From NCBI GenBank assembly GCA_001643475.1, contig LXTK01000064.1, positions 1 to 7,587 on the forward strand: a DNA stretch of 7,587 nucleotides, read 5' to 3'. Shown here one piece after another: positions 1 to 6,225 of the stretch. Below the pieces are notes generated by a model. The model was given only the letters and a program-made list of their open reading frames with translations, was not told the origin of the DNA and did no database searches. Numbering within the stretch: position 1 is the first letter of the stretch; each line of letters starts with the position of its first letter. Position numbers and translations under genes: made by a program. Origin of the DNA: Proteobacteria bacterium SPGG2. GTDB taxonomy: Bacteria; Pseudomonadota; Gammaproteobacteria; Acidiferrobacterales; SPGG2.

Positions 1-1
1 G

Positions 2-907
2 GAGTCCTTTGGTCGGGGGTTGGTCGCCTCACCTTACCTCAGTAGCGTCGTGGTGGCCGGGCACATCTTGAATCGGGCTGCGACCGAGCGGCAAAAACAA
101 AAACTACTGCCGACGCTGATCGATGGTTCGTTACGGCTCACCTTCGCTTTCGCCGAGCCAACGTCGCGGTTCGACCTTGCCGATGTCTCGACTGCTGCAA
201 CCAAGGATGGCGGTGGATACCGACTGAACGGACATAAATGCGTAGTACATTACGCGAATACGGCAGATAAAGTGTTGGTTTCCGCCCGTACGGCGGGCAG
301 CCAACGTGACCCTATGGGCGTGTCATTGTTTCTGGTCGATATGGGCGCGGCTGGGCTTAGCGCGCGCCATTATCCGACGATCGATGGGCAGCGTGCGGCC
401 GATATCACGTTCCATGATGTGCGCGTGGACGCCGATGACCTAATCGGTGATAGGGACCATGCCCTAACGTTGATAGATGAGGCCTGTGACCACGGTATCG
501 CAGCCATCTGCGCGGAGGCGGTGGGGGCGATGTCGGCGCTCTACGACATGACACTCGAATATATCAAGACGCGGCAACAGTTTGGAAAGACCCTTGGCAG
601 TTTTCAGGCGCTTCAGCATCGCATGGTCGATGTGTTTATGGCCTGCGAACTTTCCCGGTCTATGGTCTACGCCACCACCTGTAAATTGACGGAGTCAACC
701 GCGGAACGGCAACGCACCGCTTCTGCTGCTAAGGTGCAGATTGGGAAAGCGGGCCGCCTGGTCGGACAAGAGGCGATTCAACTACACGGTGGTATGGGCA
801 TGACCGATGAATTGCCCATCGGCCACTACTTCAAGCGCCTGACCGTAATCAACACGACCTTTGGTAACATCTCATATCACATCGCTCGGTATCGACAAAT
901 AGTGTAG
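2..907 (+). CDS. Acyl-CoA dehydrogenase, C-terminal ~301 residues (5' end outside window)
   Basis: This is an FAD-dependent acyl-CoA dehydrogenase (ACAD), which would oxidise an acyl-CoA thioester to the 2,3-enoyl-CoA in the cytoplasm. The reading frame is open to the window edge: the codons before the in-frame TTG at base 20 read ESFGRG, which joins smoothly to LVASPYLSS, as in the ACAD N-terminal helical domain. The gene therefore begins upstream and TTG 20 is not its start. Visible landmarks are TFAFAEPTSRF (the flavin-contacting segment opening the middle beta domain), TRQQFGKTLGSFQALQHR (start of the C-terminal helical domain) and the late signature LHGGMGMTDELPIGHYFKRL. The tail resembles that of pimeloyl-CoA dehydrogenase small-subunit-like proteins. 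The usual Glu of the YEGTxE motif of medium-chain enzymes is not evident; the region reads TTFGNISYHIARY. It could be one subunit of a heteromeric ACAD. The family call is secure; the substrate is unknown. Confidence 0.93.
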   Translation, partial: ESFGRGLVASPYLSSVVVAGHILNRAATERQKQKLLPTLIDGSLRLTFAFAEPTSRFDLADVSTAATKDGGGYRLNGHKCVVHYANTADKVLVSARTAGSQRDPMGVSLFLVDMGAAGLSARHYPTIDGQRAADITFHDVRVDADDLIGDRDHALTLIDEACDHGIAAICAEAVGAMSALYDMTLEYIKTRQQFGKTLGSFQALQHRMVDVFMACELSRSMVYATTCKLTESTAERQRTASAAKVQIGKAGRLVGQEAIQLHGGMGMTDELPIGHYFKRLTVINTTFGNISYHIARYRQIV

Positions 908-911
908 GGTT

Positions 912-939
912 GCGAAGAAAGACTACAGGACGTCTTCGC
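912..939 (+). terminator. Weak hairpin just after the acyl-CoA dehydrogenase stop
   Basis: GCGAAGA at 912-918 is the exact reverse complement of TCTTCGC at 933-939, giving a 7-bp stem with a 14-base loop that begins 4 bases after the stop codon. No T-run follows, so it is not a classical intrinsic terminator. It may be an mRNA 3'-end stabiliser or chance. The rest of the 225-base gap up to 1133 shows no convincing gene. Confidence 0.22.
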
Positions 940-1073
940 TTATCGGCTGAGTACTGCCGTGACTTCCACTGGCGGCACGTTGGCCGCTCAAATAAGCATC
1001 GCTGGTGAAAATAGTGCAGTATGGGCAGCGTCTGCGCAAGGGCATGGGCACAACCCTCAGCCATCGTGACATT

Positions 1074-1106
1074 ACTCATTCATTTTCAGGTCACCCGGCA
1101 ATGAGT
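1074..1106. repeat. Inverted repeat upstream of the three-gene operon
   Basis: ACTCATT at 1074-1080 pairs exactly with AATGAGT at 1100-1106 across a 19-base spacer. It lies 26 bases before the TTG start of the first oxidoreductase gene, where a promoter, operator or leader element of the operon would be expected. The right arm overlaps the ATG (1101) of a possible seven-codon leader, MSGLIRG, ending with TAA at 1122-1124. A dyad of this length can arise by chance. Confidence 0.25.
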
Positions 1107-1132
1107 GGCCTTATTAGAGGTTAAGGCTTATC

Positions 1133-2728
1133 TTGAAGCGATACGACGCCATCGTTGTTGGTGCCGGCCACAATGGCCTCGTAGCCGGCTGTTATCTCGC
1201 ACGCGCGGGTTTGAGCGTTGTTGTACTGGAGCGCAATCCCTATATCGGTGGCGCTGCGGTTAGCCGTGAACTCTATCCGGGTTTTACCTATTCGAACTGT
1301 TCCTACGTCTGTAGTCTTCTGCGTCCCGAAATCTTCCGCACATTGGAACTGCCGCGCTTCGGTTTGCAGGTTATCCCCTTTGAGGGCAGTGTCACCATGA
1401 TGCGTAACGGTGATTACCACGCGAGTTACCATGACTACGACGCCAACCGTCGCGCGATTGCACGACACTCGGCACGCGATGCGGAGGCCTACGACCGGTT
1501 CAGCAACGAGATGACACGCCAGTGTCGTTTCATAAAACCCATGCTGATGAAGACCCCACCCGATCCGACGTCGTTCAGCTGGCGCAACCTCAAGGGCCTC
1601 TGGGACCTGGGACATGCTTTCTACGACCTGGGTGAAGCGCAGATGTATGACACCATGCGCTTCTATACTATGAGCTGCGCCGATTTTCTCGATCAGTACT
1701 TCGAGTCGGAGGTGGTCAAGGCTGCACTCGCCGGCAGCTCGATCATTGGTACCGCCCTCGGCCCTCATTCGCCGGGCTCGGCCTACGTGATGTTGCATCA
1801 CTACATGGGGGAGGTTGATGGACACATGGGTGCGTGGGGCTTTGCCCGAGGCGGTATGGGCGCGATTAGCCAAGCGCTGGCCGCCTCGCTGAAATCGCAA
1901 GGCGGCGAAATACGCGTTGAGGCCGACGTGCGTCACGTTATCGTCAGCAACGGCAAAGTCGAAGGTGTTGCCTTGGCTAATGGCGATGAAATCCACGGCA
2001 GACTGGTGGTGTCCAATCTTGACGTCAAGCGCACATTCCTCGACATCATGGAGGAGCGCGATCTTCCTGCTGACTTTGTCAGGCAAGTGCGCAACTTCAA
2101 GATTCGCGGTTCCTCCGGCAAACTCAACATCGCATTGGACGGTTTGCCCGAGTTCCCTTCAATCCCCAAGGATTGTCCCGCTCGCACGGGAGATATGCAT
2201 ATCACCGACTCTATCGAGCGGATGGAGCGGGCCTATGACGACTGGAAGAATGGAACCTGGTCGAAGGACCCATACGTCGACATGCTGATTCCGACGCAGA
2301 TAGACCCAACCATGGCCGCGCCCGGCAAGCACGTTATGACTGTATTTGTGCAGTACGCGCCACCCAGGCTGGCGACCGGGGATTGGGATGACGCCAGCCG
2401 CGAAGCCTTCGGTCAAACTGTGATCGATGCGATTGCCGGTTACAGCCCGGACTTCAAGGATCTTATCCTGCATGTGGAGGTGCGCACGCCACGGGAGCTC
2501 GAAAACGAGGTGGGCCTCACCGAAGGCAACATCTTCCAGGGCGAACTGACGATGGATCAATTGCTGTTCAACCGACCGATTCCTGGGTATGCGCAGTATC
2601 GTAGCCCGGTGCGTGGAATGTATATGTGCGGCTCAAGTACCCACCCCGGTGGTGGTGTAATGGGTGCGCCTGGGGCCAATGCGGCGCGCGAAATACTGCG
2701 CGACCTCGGCCGCCGGCGGGCGGCGTAA
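1133..2728 (+). CDS. FAD-dependent oxidoreductase, phytoene desaturase/PYROXD2-like (first of two tandem copies)
   Basis: This 531-residue flavoprotein belongs to the NAD(P)/FAD-dependent oxidoreductase group that includes CrtI-type phytoene desaturases and PYROXD2. The N-terminal Rossmann motif is GAGHNG (residues 10-15), with the ribose-binding Glu at 33 and GGAA at 39-42. The conserved C-terminal FAD-closing block, CGSSTHPGGGVMGAPG, is at about 499-514. No signal peptide or membrane segment is evident, so it is probably cytoplasmic. The start is TTG: in frame, a TAG at 1115-1117 closes the frame upstream, no ATG or GTG lies between, and an AAGG at 1123-1126 sits 6 bases before the TTG. The next in-frame Met (about residue 89) would remove the FAD fold. 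The stop overlaps the next start as TAATG. Carotenoid desaturation is unlikely because no other carotenoid gene is visible; oxidation of an amine or other small molecule is equally possible. Confidence 0.9.
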   Translation: MKRYDAIVVGAGHNGLVAGCYLARAGLSVVVLERNPYIGGAAVSRELYPGFTYSNCSYVCSLLRPEIFRTLELPRFGLQVIPFEGSVTMMRNGDYHASYHDYDANRRAIARHSARDAEAYDRFSNEMTRQCRFIKPMLMKTPPDPTSFSWRNLKGLWDLGHAFYDLGEAQMYDTMRFYTMSCADFLDQYFESEVVKAALAGSSIIGTALGPHSPGSAYVMLHHYMGEVDGHMGAWGFARGGMGAISQALAASLKSQGGEIRVEADVRHVIVSNGKVEGVALANGDEIHGRLVVSNLDVKRTFLDIMEERDLPADFVRQVRNFKIRGSSGKLNIALDGLPEFPSIPKDCPARTGDMHITDSIERMERAYDDWKNGTWSKDPYVDMLIPTQIDPTMAAPGKHVMTVFVQYAPPRLATGDWDDASREAFGQTVIDAIAGYSPDFKDLILHVEVRTPRELENEVGLTEGNIFQGELTMDQLLFNRPIPGYAQYRSPVRGMYMCGSSTHPGGGVMGAPGANAAREILRDLGRRRAA

Positions 2729-4308
2729 TGAGCAAGGCCTACGATGCAATCATCATCGGTGGCGGTCACAATGGACTGGTGTGCGCTGCCTACCTCGCCC
2801 GGGCCAGGAAACGCACGTTGGTTCTGGAGGCCACGGATCGCGTTGGCGGGGCGGCTGTCACCCGCGAGATCATTCCCGGCTTCAAGGTGTCGGCCTGCGC
2901 CCACCTTCTCTACTTGCTTCATCCCAAGGTGTTGACGGATCTGCGTGTGCAAGATCACGGCTTCAAGCTGTCCGCGCGTGACATGTCTACGCTCCCGCTT
3001 GCCGAAGACGGGCGACACCTTGTGTTGGCGACAGACAGCGCGTTGACGTCCGCCTCACTGTCGGCGCATTCGGCCGCCGATGCGGTGGCACTTCCTGCGT
3101 TTCAAGCGCGGATTCGCCGTTTCGCGAGGGTTATTCAGCGGTTGTTGACCGAAACACCACCACGGCTCGGTACCCGCAACAGGTCCGATCAATTGGCGTT
3201 GCTCAAACTTGCCTGGTCAATTCGTCGCTTGGGCCGCCAGGACATGCGGGAGTTTTTGCGTATCGCGGGCATGAACGTCGCCGATCTGTTGGAGGAGCAG
3301 TTCGAGACCGATCTGCTGTGCGGCGCTTACGCGTTCGACGCGGTGCTCGGCACGCGCCTTGGACCGCGCTCGCCGAACAGCACGCTGACGTGGTTTTACC
3401 GGTTGGCCGGTGGGGGGAAAAATGGCAGTAATGCACTGGCACAACCAGAGGGCGGCATGGGCGCCTTGAGCGATGCGCTAGCCGCTAGCGCCAAAAGCGC
3501 AGGGGCCGAAATCCGAACCGGGTCGTCGGTCACTCAGATCCGGGTGGAGTCCGATCGGGTTGCGGGCGTGGTGCTGGATTCAGGCGAAGAGATCAAAGCC
3601 GATCTAGTGGTTTCCAATGCTGACCCAAAACGCACATTTCTTTCTCTGCTAGGTACCCAATATCTCGACACCGGTTTCGTGCGCCGAATCCGCGATATCC
3701 CCATGCGTGGCACGGCCGCCAAACTGCACCTGGCGTTAGATGGTTTGCCATCGTTTTCGGGTGTCGATCGCGCTCAGTTGGGAGGGCGTTTGCTGATTGC
3801 GCCGAGTATTGGTTACGTCGAGCGCGCCTTCAATCACGCGAAGTATGGCGAGTACTCAGAGGCACCAGTGCTCGAGATCACCATTCCCTCGTTGCACGAT
3901 TCCACGCTTACGCCGGCGGGCAAACACGTACTCTCGGCTATCGTGCAGTATGCCCCGTCCGACCTGAAGGGGGGTTGGGACGACATGCGTGAAGCGTTCG
4001 CGGACAACGTCATCGACACACTAGCGCGCTACGCCCCGGACCTGAAAGATAAGATTATTGCCCGTGAATTACTGACACCACTCGATCTGGAACGCGAATT
4101 CGGCATGGCGGGCGGTCATTGGCACCATGGAGAGTTGGGGCTCGAACGCTTTTTCATGTTGCGGCCGGTTCCCGGTGCTACGCAGTACGCCACACCGCTG
4201 CCGGGGCTTTATCTTTGTGGCGCTGGCTGTCATCCCGGTGGTGGGGTAATGGGCGCCGCCGGCATGAACGCGGCGCGAGAGGTCCTGGCGGGGCGGGTGG
4301 CGGCATGA
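2728..4308 (+). CDS. FAD-dependent oxidoreductase, phytoene desaturase/PYROXD2-like (second tandem copy)
   Basis: This 526-residue paralogue of the preceding protein has the same architecture: GGGHNG at residues 11-16, Glu 34 at the end of the second strand, GGAAVTRE following, and CGAGCHPGGGVMGAAG at about 497-512. The two copies are recognisably homologous over their full length (by eye, about 45% identical over the first 75 residues), so they arose by old duplication. I chose ATG 2728, which overlaps the previous stop by one base (TAATG) and puts the Rossmann strand directly at the N-terminus. The frame is open further upstream to an ATG at 2626, but the 34 extra residues are out-of-frame reading of the upstream gene's conserved C-terminus. 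No clear Shine-Dalgarno site is seen, which suggests translational coupling. The two proteins may form a heteromer. The substrate is unknown; the family call is firm. Confidence 0.9.
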   Translation: MSKAYDAIIIGGGHNGLVCAAYLARARKRTLVLEATDRVGGAAVTREIIPGFKVSACAHLLYLLHPKVLTDLRVQDHGFKLSARDMSTLPLAEDGRHLVLATDSALTSASLSAHSAADAVALPAFQARIRRFARVIQRLLTETPPRLGTRNRSDQLALLKLAWSIRRLGRQDMREFLRIAGMNVADLLEEQFETDLLCGAYAFDAVLGTRLGPRSPNSTLTWFYRLAGGGKNGSNALAQPEGGMGALSDALAASAKSAGAEIRTGSSVTQIRVESDRVAGVVLDSGEEIKADLVVSNADPKRTFLSLLGTQYLDTGFVRRIRDIPMRGTAAKLHLALDGLPSFSGVDRAQLGGRLLIAPSIGYVERAFNHAKYGEYSEAPVLEITIPSLHDSTLTPAGKHVLSAIVQYAPSDLKGGWDDMREAFADNVIDTLARYAPDLKDKIIARELLTPLDLEREFGMAGGHWHHGELGLERFFMLRPVPGATQYATPLPGLYLCGAGCHPGGGVMGAAGMNAAREVLAGRVAA

Positions 4309-5492
4309 GGCAGTACGATTACCGAACGCCGGTTGTCCCAACGCCGTTCCACTCGCGAACCGCGGCGGCATGCCGTACCAACGACTGGACCCGTTGGGCC
4401 GGCTATACCACGGTTAACGTTTACACCGAAGTCGAACTGGAATACGCCGCCATCCGCAACCGAACAAGCGTGTTCGACCTCTCGCCGATGGTGAAATACC
4501 GCATCGCCGGTCCGGATGCACCGTCATACGTTAACCATCTGGTGACACGCAACATAGACAAGCTTGCCCCGGGCCGCGTGGCCTATGTGGTGTGGTGCAA
4601 CGATGATGGTAAGGTGCTAGACGACGGTACGTTGTTTCGCTTCGGCGAGAATGAATTTCGCCTTTGTGCACAGGATCGGCATCTGCCCTGGCTGCTGGAT
4701 GTGGCTATCGGCTATAACGTTGAGATCGAAGACGTATCAGCAGATGTCGCTGCGCTGGCGTTGCAGGGCCCGACATCGTGTGCGGTGTTGAAACGTTTCG
4801 GGCTGCGCGGTATCGAAACGCTCAAGCCTTTTTGCATCGCCGAGTTTCCCTACCGAGAACGGACACTGACCGTGTCCCGCACGGGCTTTACGGGTGACCT
4901 CGGTTATGAGCTATGGATCGATCCAGCTCGGGCAGAGCACCTCTGGGACGACCTATTCAAGGCCGACCCCAATCATGGCATCACCCCGGTCGGCTCCCAA
5001 GCGCTCGACCTCGTGCGCATCGAGGCGGGATTTATCGCGCCGCACATCGATTTCATGCCGGCAGAGTACGCAGTTCGCCACACACGCGGCCGCTCGCCCT
5101 TCGAGCTGGGTTTGGGCTGGCAGGTGGACTTTGACAAGGGCCACTTCAATGGCCGACGCGCATTGTTGAAGGAGAAACGTGTGGGTTCGCGCTATCAATT
5201 GATCGGGCTCGACGTCGACGGTAACAAGCCCGCGAGAGACTCACTCATTTATTACGCCAAGCGCAGGCAGGTTGGCCATATCATGTCAGCCATGTGGTCG
5301 CCGACCTGCAAGCGTAATATCGCCATCGCAATACTTGAGGCTGGAAGGAGTTCCATGTGGAAGGACCTATGGGTCGATATCTACGTGAAGAAGGAACTCA
5401 AGTGGGAACGGATTATGGCGCGCGGCCAAGTCGTAGACCGGCGGTTCTACAAGCCAGCTCGCCGAACGGCTACTCCCGCGCCCGACTACTAA
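4305..5492 (+). CDS. GcvT-like folate-binding aminomethyltransferase or demethylase
   Basis: This 395-residue protein belongs to the GcvT superfamily, which includes glycine cleavage T-protein, DmdA-type and LigM-type demethylases and the C-terminal halves of dimethylglycine and sarcosine dehydrogenases. These proteins transfer a one-carbon unit to tetrahydrofolate. Landmarks in order are VFDLSPM (57-63), GKVLDDGTL (102-110, with the Asp pair expected at the catalytic position), ALQGP (152-156), SRTGFTGDLGYEL (191-203), VRIEAG (237-242) and a C-terminal barrel with SPTCKRNIAIAILE (332-345). The length suits a stand-alone GcvT domain protein. ATG 4305 overlaps the previous stop as ATGA, indicating tight coupling to the two oxidoreductases; the frame upstream of it is out-of-frame reading of the preceding gene. 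No gcvH or gcvP is beside it, so a housekeeping glycine-cleavage role is unlikely. It more likely handles a one-carbon unit released by the upstream flavoproteins, which is inference. Confidence 0.88.
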   Translation: MRQYDYRTPVVPTPFHSRTAAACRTNDWTRWAGYTTVNVYTEVELEYAAIRNRTSVFDLSPMVKYRIAGPDAPSYVNHLVTRNIDKLAPGRVAYVVWCNDDGKVLDDGTLFRFGENEFRLCAQDRHLPWLLDVAIGYNVEIEDVSADVAALALQGPTSCAVLKRFGLRGIETLKPFCIAEFPYRERTLTVSRTGFTGDLGYELWIDPARAEHLWDDLFKADPNHGITPVGSQALDLVRIEAGFIAPHIDFMPAEYAVRHTRGRSPFELGLGWQVDFDKGHFNGRRALLKEKRVGSRYQLIGLDVDGNKPARDSLIYYAKRRQVGHIMSAMWSPTCKRNIAIAILEAGRSSMWKDLWVDIYVKKELKWERIMARGQVVDRRFYKPARRTATPAPDY

Positions 5493-5711
5493 GTACCTAT
5501 GCATCGGGCCACATGTATCACCCATCGATTTACGACGAGAGCCTTTCCTGATTTTGCAAGCAAGGTTTGTGGCCTTTGCAAAACGCGCCCTATCCCGCGT
5601 AACCAGCTGTATTTGTCGGCCGTGATGGTCGACGTGACCACGCCCTTTCCCGCACTGCGTTTCGTTCGAGCAATGCGCCAGCATTAAACGAGCTGTTCGC
5701 ACCGCTATCCG
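5493..5711. other. Non-coding gap between convergent genes
   Basis: No convincing gene lies in these 219 bases. The short open frame at 5499-5687 on the + strand has no recognisable domain and an unusual composition. The gap holds a long imperfect palindrome (5552-5583) and a small hairpin, AATGC-GCCA-GCATT (5672-5685). It separates the end of the operon from the end of the convergent cupin gene, so both transcription units must terminate in or near it. Confidence 0.6.
5552..5583. terminator. Imperfect palindrome, possible bidirectional terminator or stabilising hairpin
   Basis: TTTTGCA at 5552-5558 pairs with TGCAAAA at 5577-5583, and inside it AAGG (5562-5565) pairs with CCTT (5573-5576) around a 7-base loop, leaving a 3-base bulge. 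It lies between two convergent genes, the expected place for a shared terminator. Neither strand has a T-run after the stem, so an intrinsic terminator of the usual type is not supported. Confidence 0.3.
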
Positions 5712-6056
5712 TTATTCCTTCCAGTCGAAAGCAATGAGCAAACATCCCTCATTGGTGCGACTGTAATGACGAGTGCCCGGGGCAAAACAAACATAGTCCC
5801 CCGGCCCGAGCACCGTGCCGTCATTCTCCACTAGATCACCTTCGAGAATGACGTATTCTTCCCTGAATTTGTGCGTATGTTCTACAGTTTGGGCGCCCGC
5901 TGCCATGCGCATCATATAGGTACCGCGACGTGTCTGCAGATCATAACTGAGTCGCAGTAGTTCTATTTCAGGTTGCGGCTTTCCGTCCAAGTCGTAAATT
6001 TCAAAATCGACTTTGTTAGTTTTAACAATCCTGCGACCGGCACTGTTCGATTCCAT
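5712..6056 (-). CDS. Small single-domain cupin protein
   Basis: This 114-residue protein is almost entirely one conserved beta-barrel cupin domain. Cupin motif 1 is visible as G54-x5-HTH-x3-E: His60, His62 and Glu66, then Gly73. Motif 2 is GDYVCFAPGTRH (86-97), giving His97 as the fourth metal ligand. All four usual metal-binding residues are therefore present, so it could be a metal-dependent enzyme or a small-molecule sensor. The start ATG is preceded by GGGGA about 7 bases upstream on the - strand. There is no DNA-binding domain and no signal peptide. It is transcribed divergently from the DDAH-like gene and shares its upstream region, which suggests a linked pathway or co-regulation. Single-domain cupins are very diverse, so no reaction can be assigned. 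Confidence 0.85.
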   Translation of the reverse strand: MESNSAGRRIVKTNKVDFEIYDLDGKPQPEIELLRLSYDLQTRRGTYMMRMAAGAQTVEHTHKFREEYVILEGDLVENDGTVLGPGDYVCFAPGTRHYSRTNEGCLLIAFDWKE

Positions 6057-6074
6057 ACCTGTTTCCCCGCGACT

Positions 6075-6112
6075 GGGTGAATCGTTCCGTAAGAAAGCTT
6101 ACACTCTCACCC
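6075..6112. promoter_or_regulatory. Nested dyads upstream of the cupin gene
   Basis: An outer repeat, GGGTGA (6075-6080) with TCACCC (6107-6112), encloses an inner repeat, GTAAG (6089-6093) with CTTAC (6098-6102) around an AAAG loop. The block begins 19 bases upstream of the cupin start, so it could be an operator or a 5'-leader hairpin. The two repeats are off-centre by 2 bases, so one continuous symmetric operator is less likely than two sites or an RNA stem with an internal loop. Confidence 0.35.
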
Positions 6113-6151
6113 GCCTGTTCGCGACATCTCCATGTGTTCGATCGCCAAAAG

Positions 6152-6192
6152 GGTGGATGATTTTCACCAGCAGGTATGATAGTAGTTCTACT
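6152..6192 (+). promoter_or_regulatory. Putative promoter of the DDAH-like gene with two flanking dyads
   Basis: TATGAT at 6175-6180 matches the sigma-70 -10 box at five of six positions. The expected -35 position is poor, but it is covered by a dyad at 6152-6168 (GGTGnA, 5 bases, TnCACC). Directly after the -10 box lies AGTAG-TT-CTACT (6181-6192), where transcription would start. A weak -35 with dyads over the -35 and start positions is what a regulated promoter can look like. The translation start follows at 6226. No regulator gene is in the window. Confidence 0.38.
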
Positions 6193-6225
6193 CGATGCTA
6201 ACCGACCAATAAAAGCTAAGTGTCC

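Noticed and set aside
849..1079. - strand open frame of 76 codons over the end of the acyl-CoA dehydrogenase and the gap
   Set aside because: No domain likeness, it overlaps a secure gene, and it has no clear ribosome site.
1121..2086. Long - strand open frame of 321 codons opposite the first oxidoreductase gene
   Set aside because: It lies wholly antisense to a gene with strong family motifs, shows no recognisable domain, and is the kind of frame that codon bias in moderately GC-rich DNA produces.
2626..2727. N-terminal extension of the second oxidoreductase to ATG 2626
   Set aside because: The extra 34 residues are read out of frame from the conserved C-terminus of the upstream gene; ATG 2728 with the TAATG overlap places the Rossmann motif correctly.
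4119..4304. N-terminal extension of the GcvT-like protein to ATG 4119
   Set aside because: The 62 extra residues, rich in Arg, Gly and Trp, are the out-of-frame translation of the upstream glycine-rich C-terminus; ATG 4305 with ATGA coupling is the natural start.
1133..4308. A carotenoid biosynthesis cluster, because both flavoproteins resemble phytoene desaturases
   Set aside because: No phytoene synthase, cyclase or prenyl transferase is present; the HNG-type Rossmann motif, the HPGGGVMG ending and the coupling to a GcvT-like gene point to the PYROXD2-like side of the family.
4305..5492. Housekeeping glycine cleavage T-protein (gcvT)
   Set aside because: No gcvH or gcvP neighbour, and it is coupled to two oxidoreductases; the superfamily has many members with other substrates.
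5499..5687. + strand open frame of 62 codons in the convergent gap
   Set aside because: No motif, no Shine-Dalgarno site, and composition unlike the neighbouring genes.
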